Shown: positions 1 through 10,613 of the stretch, in pieces | Position numbering within the stretch: the first letter of the stretch is position 1 | How the letters are laid out: the number at the start of each line of letters is the position of its first letter | Source: Isoetes taiwanensis | Lineage: Eukaryota > Streptophyta > Lycopodiopsida > Isoetales > Isoetaceae | NCBI GenBank assembly: GCA_021234155.1 | Contig: JAJEKV010000198.1 | Span: forward strand, 188,001-252,000 | Length of the DNA stretch: 64,000 nucleotides | Direction of reading: 5' to 3' | Made by a program: the position numbers and the translations under genes | Notes under the pieces: generated by a model | What the model saw: the letters and a program-made list of their open reading frames with translations, nothing else | Database searches by the model: none | Told to the model about the DNA's origin: nothing

Positions 1-459
1 GTTGCAATGAGTGCAACTTGGAAGAAGGATCCATGCCTATGCCTCTAAAGCGAAGATCTATGAACTATCCAAACTGAAAGATCATGTTCTGATTTTCCTC
101 ATGAAACCACTAGCACTAGCCACAAAATCCCTGCTAACACTAGCTCTAGCCCATCTACTTCGTATCACTAACTGCTAACGGAAGACCAAGCCTTACCTTG
201 ACATTTGATGCGTGAAGGAAAGAACCTGAAAGCAGCGGCAATGCTCCAGCAAAAAAAACCTTCTTGTATCAAAGCTGAAATCAAGGCACAAATCGGCCTA
301 ACACAAGCTTTAGGATCGAGTATGAAGGGCTCCATGCCTTCCAGCCTCGCTGATCTTCAAGAGAAAAAAACAGAGTTGGGCGGCCGCCGCCGCCGCCCTA
401 AGTATTCTGCGCCCTAACCATCCCCCTTGCTGAAATTTCTCACTTTCCCACTTTCGGGT
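1..459. other. Intergenic, no gene recognised
   Basis: No recognisable gene. A 70-codon reading frame at 205-417 has no family resemblance and ends in a short GGC/GCC-rich run near 379-400, so I do not call it coding. Confidence 0.5.
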
Positions 460-1677
460 ACCCTATTTAGTTAGCAAAAGCATGTAGAAATGCATTATAT
501 CAGTCCCATTTAAGAGAATAAATCATGCTATCAAATCCCAACTAAGCCCTTCTTTTCCTTAATCTACTAGATCCGTCTCTTATTTAGCATGTAAACTTTA
601 GATCTTTGCAGGATATATTTTACTACATACACTTTTAGAAGCATATAACTCTGCCAAACCCAGTTTCAATATGCAAGTGCAAAGTTTGGTATCTTTCTTT
701 GAACTCCAAAATAAAAGCAATTTCTCTGACCTGAATATGGCCGCTCCTAGCAGAGGTAATTAGCTTTTGATCCTTGTCCAGAAAATGATTGTTTCTCCAT
801 TGTCAGTCCTCGTATATCTCTTAAGTGGAAAGATGCACCTTGCTAAGCTTCACCACGCTTCCGCAGTCTGGTTATCCGGCCACAATGCCACAAATGAGAA
901 AGAGACCAAGTGTTACGTGGTAGGATTGCTATCAACACAATCCGACTTGCCTTGTACAAAATCCGTCTTGTATAATCTAGCAAGCCATAGTTCTGCCTTG
1001 GTGGAGACTCCGCCCAAATAGCCATCGTTTACAACAAAAAAAGGGAATGCCGTTCTGCCTTGAAAACTATTACACCCTTAAAATAATAATAGGAAAAAAG
1101 CACTATGTTCGTCTATCCTAGAACCTTCCATTCCAAATAAATATGAAGCGATCAATATTTGCTCTTCTATCACAATATGCCTTTTTGACCATTCACCTAC
1201 CATTTAATTTTCCACCTAATATTGTTGCCATGTTCTCATGCAATCCATAACTTTATGGCCTTCGTAGATATTTAGAAAAAGTCGTGGCTTTAAATAGCTT
1301 CACCTAGGCCTAGGTAGCTAGCATTAATATTCTCATGCTTCAAGTGTCAAATCCAATATCATTATAATAAGGCCAAATATCCAAGCACCCACACTTGAAT
1401 ATTCCCAAAATTTAACTTGCCATACAAATACCCATACTAGGAACCCACAATAATTTTCTATGCTTTTTGTCATAGAAATAAAGGATCACCTATAAAATGT
1501 GCCCTTCACATATCATTTAGTATCACTATAATTATATATTTCTATGCCATAAATCATGCTTCCAATCCTCTACATCCTTTTATCATTATATTTATATCTT
1601 AGCTCACATATCATATGCCAGTGCTTGCAAAAATTCAAAACATACCTTAATTTCTTTTTGCTCACACCATAAGATCT
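460..1677 (+). repeat. 1.2 kb duplication, copy A
   Basis: This segment is nearly identical to 3603-4820 at a constant offset of 3143 bp. Both start at ACCCTATTTAG and end at CATAAGATCT. The few differences cluster around 833-915 (for example GATGCACCTTGC against GATGCCTGCTTGC), plus a T run shortened by one near 1466. The ends are not TG...CA and no primer-binding site follows copy A, so LTRs are unlikely. A local segmental duplication fits better. No protein is recognised inside it. Confidence 0.9.
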
Positions 1678-1678
1678 A

Positions 1679-1822
1679 TTCTTCTTCTTCTTCTTCTTCT
1701 TCTTCTTCTTCTTCTTCTTCTTCTTCTTCTTCTTCTTCTTCTTCTTCTTCTTCTTCTTCTTCTTCTTCTTCTTCTTCTTCTTCTTCTTCTTCTTCTTCTT
1801 CTTCTTCTTCTTCTTCTTCTTC
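1679..1822 (+). repeat. (TTC)48 trinucleotide microsatellite
   Basis: An uninterrupted TTC/GAA repeat of about 144 bp that begins right at the end of duplication copy A. It makes spurious poly-Lys and poly-Arg frames on the minus strand. GAA/TTC tracts of this length are known to be able to form intramolecular triplexes. Confidence 0.97.
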
Positions 1823-3602
1823 GCCCACAACCCTCCCTCGGGTAGTTGAGCACTTCTTCTCATGGAAGTTTAGGAGTAGGACCCCTCTTCCATGGGAAGA
1901 AGGGCCCTACTACCTTACTGCCAAGAAAACATGTTTTCTAATGTCACCATAATGCATTCTTTGTATCCATATCACATGCTCAGCCCGTTATGGTACTATA
2001 CTGGACTTAATCTGGTAAAATGTTCATGTTATATGAATGGGGCACAATGGGCCAACATTCATTTCTTATGGAGTGGCTCAGTGGGCCAGAAACATCATGT
2101 TTGATATGATGTTCTTAAAGTTTTAGGATAAAATGTTCTTTACGAACCTTGGGGAGAAGCTTTAAATTTTTCCACCATCTCTACATGTATTTCATTGCTG
2201 GGAAGAATGCAGAGTATTGATTGCACAACCTGATTTGGCGCCATCCCCATAACGCCATATCCAAGATCAAGTAGCTGTTTGAGCCATGATTCCTTCTGCA
2301 ATACATGTATAATAAGAAGAAACTCATAGTTAGTATACCCCAGCATGTAACTATAATAAACCATGTTTTGTTATTATATGCACATGCATGAAAGCTTAAG
2401 GAAAGACTTAAGATGGCTCTGCACTGTTTTTGCCATCAAATTTGAACCCTCGGGTGGCCAAATAGTTAGGTTGTGTTTGCTGAATAACTTCAGCAAATGG
2501 AAGTCACTTCTTCTTCTTCGAATTATCTTTACCTAGACTACTATCTATTACATGCAAATAAATTACATGAACAGAATTTGTTCAAGATAAAGACATAGAC
2601 ACCCACATATCCACCCTGGATTTTACTCCAGGCCACAACCACAGCCACAATTTTAGTTTTTAATGCTCATATAATAAGTAGAGAACATACAACCTTATGT
2701 AGTAACAAAGAATATATGCATGTAAAAGATCTAATTATATCATAATAGTAACAAAGAGAATATGCATGTAAAAGATCATATTGTATCATTATATTCATAT
2801 AAGTTTCCATGACTCATTTCCACTTTACATGTTTACATCAGAAAATATTTTGTGCACTGTACTATATTATGTTTACCATCCTTAACCATGCTACGCCCTT
2901 GTTTTACTTAAGATTCAGACAGATCTCACCATCGTGTCTTCCTATAAGATGTCTTCTTCCGCTTTTGTAGTGATGATTTGCATCATCCATTCATTTGACA
3001 AAACAACCAGGAGATGTGATCGTGGTTACCTGCACCCAAACAGACCAACATTAGCAAAACCTTGGTAATGAGGAGAGGAGTGACAGGTAAGCAATACAAT
3101 CACATGGCTCTTCGCCCTTCACCTATTGTAAGGTCAAAAAAAAAGATTCAAGTTTTTGCCTATTGCAACCGTTATTATGCTGCCATCAAGTAACAACCAT
3201 ATTCAAAAGGGACTGCTTACTTCCATCCCAAATATTATCAAGGTCACATGCCTACTCTAGGCATGCAATGCCTGCTATTATCTCTTACCTAGATCTATTG
3301 AATGTACAGATATGCAACTACATTTTAAACTATATCAGCTTTAGGCTCATGCCATGCATCTATTGTTGTCTGTTTATATTATGGCCTTGTTATGTTCCTG
3401 CAATACATGTTCTAATATACAATATTACTCCATAATTAGTAACATAAACCATCTATTCTATCATATATTCTATGCTGGATTTCTTCAATGCGCAATATGG
3501 AGCACTAAAAGCAATCTATTTCTCAGATTCAGTTCTTACAACTTACTCCATTACATTATCTGCCCATATATCCTTATATTTGCGATTTTACAACAATATT
3601 TC
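1823..3602. other. Spacer between the two duplication copies, no gene recognised
   Basis: AT-rich sequence with only short reading frames (for example 1892-2104 plus, 2140-2364 minus, 3163-3435 plus). None shows a recognisable motif, and no RNA gene is seen. Confidence 0.5.
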
Positions 3603-4820
3603 ACCCTATTTAGTTAGCAAAAGCATGTAGAAATGCATTATATCAGTCCCATTTAAGAGAATAAATCATGCTATCAAATCCCAACTAAGCCCTTCTTTTC
3701 CTTAATCTACTAGATCCGTCTCTTATTTAGCATGTAAACTTTAGATCTTTGCAGGATATATTTTACTACATACACTTTTAGAAGCATATAACTCTGCCAA
3801 ACCCAGTTTCAATATGCAAGTGCAAAGTTTGGTATCTTTCTTTGAACTCCAAAATAAAAGCAATTTCTCTGACCTGAATATGGCCGCTCCTAGCAGAGGT
3901 AATTAGCTTTTGATCCTTGTCCAGAAAATGATTGTTTCTCCATTGTCAGTCCTCGTATATCTCTTAAGTGGAAAGATGCCTGCTTGCTAAGCTTCACCAC
4001 GCTTCCGCAGGGTACAGTTATCCGGCCACAATGCCACAACAGAAAGAGACCAAGTGTTCTGTGGTAGGATTGCTATCAACACAATCCGACTTGCCTTGTA
4101 CAAAATCCGTCTTGTATAATCTAGCAAGCCATAGTTCTGCCTTGGTGGAGACTCCGCCCAAATAGCCATCGTTTACAACAAAAAAAGGGAATGCCGTTCT
4201 GCCTTGAAAACTATTACACCCTTAAAATAATAATAGGAAAAAAGCACTATGTTCGTCTATCCTAGAACCTTCCATTCCAAATAAATATGAAGCGATCAAT
4301 ATTTGCTCTTCTATCACAATATGCCTTTTTGACCATTCACCTACCATTTAATTTTCCACCTAATATTGTTGCCATGTTCTCATGCAATCCATAACTTTAT
4401 GGCCTTCGTAGATATTTAGAAAAAGTTGTGGCTTTAAATAGCTTCACCTAGGCCTAGGTAGCTAGCATTAATATTCTCATGCTTCAAGTGTCAAATCCAA
4501 TATCATTATAATAAGGCCAAATATCCAAGCACCCACACTTGAATATTCCCAAAATTTAACTTGCCATACAAATACCCATACTAGGAACCCACAATAATTT
4601 TCTATGCTTTTGTCATAGAAATAAAGGATCACCTATAAAATGTGCCCTTCACATATCATTTAGTATCACTATAATTATATATTTCTATGCCATAAATCAT
4701 GCTTCCAATCCTCTACATCCTTTTATCATTATATTTATATCTTAGCTCACATATCATATGCCAGTGCTTGCAAAAATTCAAAACATACCTTAATTTCTTT
4801 TTGCTCACACCATAAGATCT
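3603..4820 (+). repeat. 1.2 kb duplication, copy B
   Basis: Second copy of 460-1677 in direct orientation. It ends at the same CATAAGATCT, but here the next bases start a CCT repeat instead of a TTC repeat. The near-identity suggests a recent event. Confidence 0.9.
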
Positions 4821-4822
4821 CC

Positions 4823-4922
4823 CCTCCTCCTCCTCCTCCTCCTCCTCCTCCTCCTCCTCCTCCTCCTCCTCCTCCTCCTCCTCCTCCTCCTCCTCCTCCT
4901 CCTCCTCCTCCTCCTCCTCCTC
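4823..4922 (+). repeat. (CCT)33 trinucleotide microsatellite
   Basis: An uninterrupted CCT/AGG repeat of about 100 bp starting 2 bp after duplication copy B. It occupies the place that TTC holds after copy A and makes a spurious poly-Glu frame on the minus strand. Confidence 0.97.
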
Positions 4923-5633
4923 TTTTACTAGAGTTAAGGAAACAAGGGTACCTTCAGTAAGTGTATTCAAGGCCAATTCTATCTCAATGTAAGCAGCATA
5001 GAGTTCTTGAGCTTGGAGCAAGCAAGAAGTTCAAAGCAAGGTAAATTTGGAGTTATATATGGTATTATGCTATTTTTTGGACCGAGGAGATGGGGCCAGA
5101 GGTAATAATATGTCATCCTTTTAAACAAATACATAAACCTTCCAGGGAATTGATGCTTTTAGAAGATGCATAAGTTGATATTGCAGAATTATGAAGAACT
5201 AGCTTTGCTGCCTCCCTTAAATTAATCAGTAGTACTTTGCAGGATTTGTAACGAAAATCAGAAAGATAAAGGTCAAGAATAAGTTCCAGATAGAGGAATA
5301 AGTTTAGGTCTACCATTTAAGTAGATGTGACATTGAGGACCAATTCTTTCTCAACATAAGCAACACATAGTTTGAGCACATATGAAGTTTAAAAAGAGGT
5401 AATTCTAGTTGTTTGGGGCTGAAGAGATGGTGCCAGAGCAATTAAATGTTAATTCTTTTTCCATCTATTTTCTGTGTATAGTCTACTTCATTAATGCAAG
5501 TTGCTTTTCTATTCGGGTCAGTTGTTTTTTGTTTTGTTTTTTGTTTTCAACGCTTACCTCCCATGCAACCTGTTCTTGAAGTGCACAAAGGAATGTAATG
5601 TTGGATTGCAATTCTACAGGGGAAGAAATTAGA

Positions 5634-5731
5634 GCTTAAATTATAGAAAGCAAGGAATCATGGTATAAATTACAAACATAGGGCTTAAATTATAGAAAGC
5701 AAGGAATCATGGTATAAATTACAGACGTAGA
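5634..5731 (+). repeat. 49-bp tandem duplication (2 copies)
   Basis: Two adjacent copies starting GCTTAAATTATAGAAAGC at 5634 and 5683, almost identical, with differences only near the end (ACAAACATAG against ACAGACGTAG). Confidence 0.92.
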
Positions 5732-5954
5732 CCAAACAGTCATAGACCTGTAGTACGAAATTGCAATAAGGAGCAAAAGCAAATAGAAAAAGAGCACCAT
5801 AGACCACATGATTGTTCAGAAGCAAAGCAACAAATGGACAACAAAAACCCTTTATTTATGATGGGCAATAATGCCAAACTTGGCTTTCAATCCCATCTCA
5901 TTCCATCCAATGATTAATATCTATATTGTGACATTGCAATAATATGGTGAAAAC

Positions 5955-6052
5955 AAAAAGAGGATCATATGCCACTCAATTGTACACAACATGAAGATAC
6001 ATTAAAAAGAGGATCATATGCCACTCAATTGTACACAACATGAAGACACATT
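5955..6052 (+). repeat. 49-bp tandem duplication (2 copies)
   Basis: Two adjacent copies starting AAAAAGAGGATCATATGCC at 5955 and 6004, differing by about one base (GAAGATACATT against GAAGACACATT). The unit length equals that of the unrelated duplication 300 bp upstream. Confidence 0.92.
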
Positions 6053-6314
6053 CACTCGCTTATATATTCTATATAGATAACATCACAACTAAATAAAATT
6101 CTAAGACATTCCTATTGAAGACGTTGTATAAAGATAGCATCACAAATGATCAAATTCTAAGACAAGAAATATACACACAATGCCCCTTCTACGGATATTA
6201 TAAATTGGAATGGCCACCGATATTTATAGACCCCCAACATTTACAGGTCGTCACACGATACCCACTAGCATTTACATTTATTCGGTTCCCAAACATTTAC
6301 AAGTCCTCACATGA

Positions 6315-6343
6315 TGCCCAGCAACGATGGGCACTATAACTAG
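6315..6343 (+). mobile_element. Orphan Helitron 3' terminus
   Basis: A hairpin TGCCCAGC-AAC-GATGGGCA is followed by 10 nt ending in CTAG and then a T. This is the canonical Helitron 3' end: a short GC-rich hairpin 10-12 nt before CTRR, with insertion between A and T. It closely matches the 3' ends of E1-E6. I could not place its 5' end. A TC dinucleotide near 5922 (TCTATATTGTGACATTG) is only a weak candidate. Confidence 0.6.
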
Positions 6344-7375
6344 TCAATATATTAAAAGAATGGTAATGTTACAAAGCAAGTGAGGAGGAAGGAGAACTGC
6401 CCCAAAGAGACAGCGATACCTCGACACTCCACAACAAACTCACAAAACAACTACAACTCTACTGCTGTACAAACCGACCATCACCATCTACAACACCCAA
6501 GAAGTCCCGCCAAATGGCAAACTTCCGCTCTACTAATCCCGGGAACACCAGAAAGCTTTGAAATAGCTTGTACATGAGTCGAGGAATCAGAGAGGCTGCA
6601 GGCTGCTGAATCCCTTGAAAGATCCACAACCGCCGCCGCTTCCAAATCAGCCACACCAACCAAACCACGCACAGATGCAAGGCTTGCTGCCGCAAGAGCG
6701 GCCAAGCACCAGGATACACATGAAGCAGCAACGTTGGCTAGTCAATCTCACTTTTTGAAGTTTCTATTGGCATCCCATTGACTGCACTTCCTCTCCTTAT
6801 ATGGTCCTCACCCAAGCAGTTCTTTTTCACGATGATGCATTTCACTCTCACGCATCTCACTCTCATTTTCTATACCATCAAAATCATCTGATTCTTCTAT
6901 CAACTCATCAGGGTCATAATCCTTATCATCTGCAGATGCATAGCCTTCATCAAGCCCCTCAATTTGGTATGTGAAAGTGGACGTAGACTCTGATATAGTA
7001 ATACGCCGCTTTGTCCTTGATGCCGCACCTCCCAAGAACTCAATTATTCTCTTTTGTGACCAATTTAATGTTTGGGCATCAACTCTGTTTGCAGGCATCG
7101 AAAACCATTCTTGCAGACATGAATAGGGTGAAAACTAACCTGAAGTGATGAGATTAAAGCTTAGATTGGATTTAGGATAGATCTCCCTCTCAACCAAAAT
7201 CGTGAATACAAATCGAAGGTCTGCAAGTGACAATATTAAATTCTTATTCCATTCAATATTCATATGGTTAGACATGAAAAATGAAAGAAAAAATAAGATA
7301 ACGGGGTAGAATAAGCTAAACCTGTGCGTGAAAGCACCGTCTCTGATGCTAAACTTGATCAAATTAAAAAACTAA
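6344..7375. other. Intergenic, with one possible minus-strand exon
   Basis: Apart from the acidic reading frame at 6808-7098 (listed separately) nothing is recognised. Overlapping minus-strand frames at 6459-6731 lack any family resemblance. Confidence 0.4.
6808..7098 (-). CDS. Possible exon of an unrecognised acidic protein
   Basis: A 96-codon minus-strand frame. Its first half is basic and mixed (residues 1-45, with SRTKRR near 28-33). The second half is strongly acidic (for example DKDYDPDELIEESDDFDG). The composition is protein-like rather than repeat-like. On the minus strand, TCTGCAAG just before the start could be a splice acceptor and GGTGAGG at the end a donor. I do not recognise the family, and no neighbouring exons could be tied to it. 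It may be a pseudogene fragment. Confidence 0.25.
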   Translation of the reverse strand: MPANRVDAQTLNWSQKRIIEFLGGAASRTKRRITISESTSTFTYQIEGLDEGYASADDKDYDPDELIEESDDFDGIENESEMRESEMHHREKELLG

Positions 7376-7593
7376 CTAGTAATGGTGCCCAGCGTTGCTG
7401 GGCATAAGTTGAGAGCCTGTAAATGCTTTGGGATGCAGTGAGAAAAGCCATATCCCTTTCCCTTTCCCTTTTGCTCTATCCCGCATTTCATTTTTTCTTA
7501 TTTTCTCTACTTTTTTTTTTCTTTTCCTTTCTTTTCTCGTCTTTCTCACATGTTTCCTTGTTTTCCCATCCCTTTCCTTCCCCCTTCCCTGTT

Positions 7594-10500
7594 AACAAAG
7601 TTTAAATTGAAACGCACTTATTTAAGAAGTGCGTTTGAAAGATTCCTCTAAAAAATCTAAAAAATCTTAAGATTTAGCTAAAAAGAGGCCTTGATTGGTT
7701 TTAGCCAAAATTTATGCAAAACTTTTTCCTGAAAATAGTGATTTTGCATAGACAGTTTAATGCAGAGAAGTTCCAAAAAAAAAATAAAATCCTATTTTGG
7801 GGGGGTTAACAAACCATTATGCAAGCCAGTAAAATAATAAGTAGCAAAATGATGAAGATTAGAATGAGACGTTTTAACTTTGTTCATGAGCATTTAAGGA
7901 ATTGCATGTTGTAGAAGCCATCCAATGTGATGCCACACAACAAATATAGGTTACGTTCTAAAACTCAAAATGCAATTATATGCGCCGATAAGCATAGGAT
8001 ACCATAACACCACATTTTCGCTTTTGGCAACCCTTCGGGGATTATTTAAAACAAATCACATGGATATCCAATCACATACAGAGTTTAAATATAATAACAT
8101 GTGCTAGCGTGAAGGAACAATCACAGGGACATCATGTGTAATGGATGTCATATGTATGCTATCTTACATGTTATGGTTATCGAACATGGAACGCCCAGAA
8201 AATGATGGTTGTACCTTCATTTGCTTGATGCATGCCATTAGTGCATACATCACAACTTCTGAAGCTCATCATTACTTTATATTTTGCATAAACAAAATTT
8301 TCTAAGTGAGAAATCTAGGCGTCTAAGGCTGCATCATTTGGTTTATATTTAACATGATTATCAAAGTGAGAAATTTAGATTTAAAGTAACAATATGATGT
8401 GACAACTCTTGAAGAAGCCACTTTGCTAGTCCAAAATCTGAAATCGATCATCGCAAATTGGAATCACAGAGTGCATAATTGCAAAGTACACTGCAGAGTA
8501 CTTCATCTCGAAGCTCATGGTCTACACCAAGTGAGATATTACATGATTTGATATCAACATTTATGATGTGTCTTTTGAGGACTTGTGGAAATAGTGAAGA
8601 CCACGGTAGTACCAATCTGTTATGTGGTGCCTTGCGAGCCAGTCCAATGCTTGTCTTTGTAGGACCCGATGCACATAGTAATTTAAGTTGCAACTAGAGG
8701 TGGAACCAAATACATTGAGAACCATGGAGGAACAAACCATGAAGAAGCATAACGAGGCTTCCACAAGGACAAAGTGAGGCTTCCATATTGTTACCTGTGT
8801 GATATCTGCATCTAATATTTGCGCTTGATATCTGCACTTGTGAGACATTTGCAAAGAAAAAATCATGTTTGGAATGGAGTAATCTTCATGACCAACCCCG
8901 TAACTTGATCTTCTGATTTTAGCTCCATGAAGTAGTACAAAGGGAAAAAAATATTTGAGGCCTTCTACCGTATTGCGATTCGAGTGTATCTCGGTCTCCT
9001 AGTTCAGAGTTCAGAGTGCGGTAGAACTTCTAAATCTGCCATTCAAAACCATTCAAAACCATTCAAAACTGCTATCCCTGTGTGCCGACCCATTCAAAAC
9101 AGAACCTCGGCTACCCCGTATTGCCGACAATTGCGGTGAAAACCTTGAAAACCGGACTTGTGTGAAAACCTTGAAAACTAGACTGTGGTGAAAGCATTCG
9201 ACTGTCGAATTGTATGGAAACCTATTCGACATGTGTGGACGAAGAAGCTGGGCCGCATTAAGAGTGTAGAACCTAATTTTTTTTTTTTTTTATTCAAAGC
9301 TTCTTCAGACTAAGAAACAAGCCTTCTGCATCACTAAGAAACTCATGCCGCACCAACAAACACCTTAAATCGTTAGATTATCACAACCCTAAAAGTTTTC
9401 CTCGCACAAGTTTTCCTAGCCTCGGTATAAATTTATACCGAGTCAAAAGCATCTCGCCATGTTTTACCCAGGCAAAATCATGTTATATCCATGGAGTGTC
9501 AAGTTATAACCATAAATAAAGTTTCATTTACCAAAAATTTCTTGTTATAATGCATTGAATTTTTTAACGAAATCTTTTTCAAGAGAGCTCGTGGTATAAA
9601 TTTATACCGTGACTATAAATTTATACTGCTCCCGATATTTTCACATGTGGGGAGATGGTATAAACTTATCGCAAGCTTGAGCTCACCGGCGGTATAAATT
9701 TATACCACTTGAGTTCTTTCCTTGCATCTTGCTTGAGCTCCGCGTGGTAAAATTTGTATCGTTTGAGCTCATGCGGTATAAATTTATACCGTTCACTAAT
9801 TTCAATGTATCACTTGAGCTCACGTTGTAAACATTTATACCGTTGGGTGCAATGCCTCATGAGCTCCCATTTGGTATAAATTTATATCGTCCAATAACAT
9901 TAATGCTTACGAACTAAAACTAAAAAATATTAATGCTTACGAACTAAAACTAAAAGACACCTTTTAATGAAACAATCATGCTGTACGATTACCTGGCCAT
10001 CATCTGGTAACCGAAAGCGCATTTTGAATCAACTATCTGGCCGAAGCTCACAAGTTACTGTTGTGACTCAAACAATCTTGAGGTTAGCATGCGGGTTGTG
10101 GTTTCATTGATTGACAATCCGAGGAACGCATTATACTTTTCATAGTGAGGCAGAGGACAAGAATAGCTCTGGTGATCATGGTCTCAACGTGTCAGACCAT
10201 GACATGCATCCTGAATTAGCCGCAGTCTAACTTTATTCAAAATGCCAAATCTACCACATTTTTTACAATTTTGTTCAAAAATTTGTAGTGATTTCAAAAA
10301 CTTTGAATGCAGTATCTTTTTGTCGCTCTAATGCACTTGAAGCTTTTTTCAATGTCTACTTTTTTTTAGTCTCTGAAATTGCTACTATTTTTCATACTAA
10401 ACTAGGGGGCTAAAAGGGGGTATCAAACAATATTGCATGGAAGCTAAGTTGAATTGCCCCCTCAAAAATAGTACCTAAAATATCCAAATTGTCACACTTG

Positions 10501-10613
10501 TCACAAATTTGCCTCGAAAAGGGGTCTTTTTGAGGGGATTTTAGGGAATCTTTTAAAGATTCCTTTTAAAGTGCATTTGGAGCAAATAAGTGCGTTTCAT
10601 TTTAAACATTGTT
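7594..10613. mobile_element. 3 kb terminal-inverted-repeat DNA transposon inside E1
   Basis: The insertion interrupts the E1 sequence CCCTGTT/CCCGATAA, which is intact in E6 (minus strand, near 55990). The left end starts AACAAAGTTTAAATTG. The right end, reverse-complemented, reads AACAATGTTTAAAATG, and both continue GAAACGCACTTATTT. The imperfect terminal inverted repeat is about 60 bp. TGTT (7590-7593 and 10614-10617) is a plausible 4-bp target duplication. The left terminus itself folds, because AAACGCACTT...GAAGTGCGTTT is a subterminal palindrome. I see no transposase frame, so the element is non-autonomous and its superfamily is unassigned. Confidence 0.7.
9420..9900. repeat. Array of GGTATAAATTTATACC palindromes with GAGCTC spacers
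   Basis: At least seven full or degenerate copies of the self-complementary GGTATAAATTTATACC lie near 9425, 9590, 9656, 9692, 9777, 9820 and 9873. Most are preceded by a TTGAGCTC or GAGCTC word 5-15 bp upstream. Spacing is irregular (about 40-165 bp). The array lies within the TIR transposon at 7594-10613. Confidence 0.8.

Larger units (their letters stand above)
4923..6314. other. Intergenic, no gene recognised
   Basis: AT-rich DNA with short reading frames only. The notable content is two separate 49-bp tandem duplications, listed on their own. Confidence 0.5.

Noticed and set aside
1570-1863. Poly-Lys/poly-Arg (1570-1863) and poly-Glu (4713-5021) frames.
   Set aside because: They are read through trinucleotide microsatellites. 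The flanks are duplicated non-coding DNA.
460-4820. LTR retrotransposon with 1.2 kb LTRs.
   Set aside because: The ends are not TG...CA. There is no primer site after copy A and no polypurine tract before copy B, and the 1.9 kb interior has no gag or pol trace. A segmental duplication is simpler.
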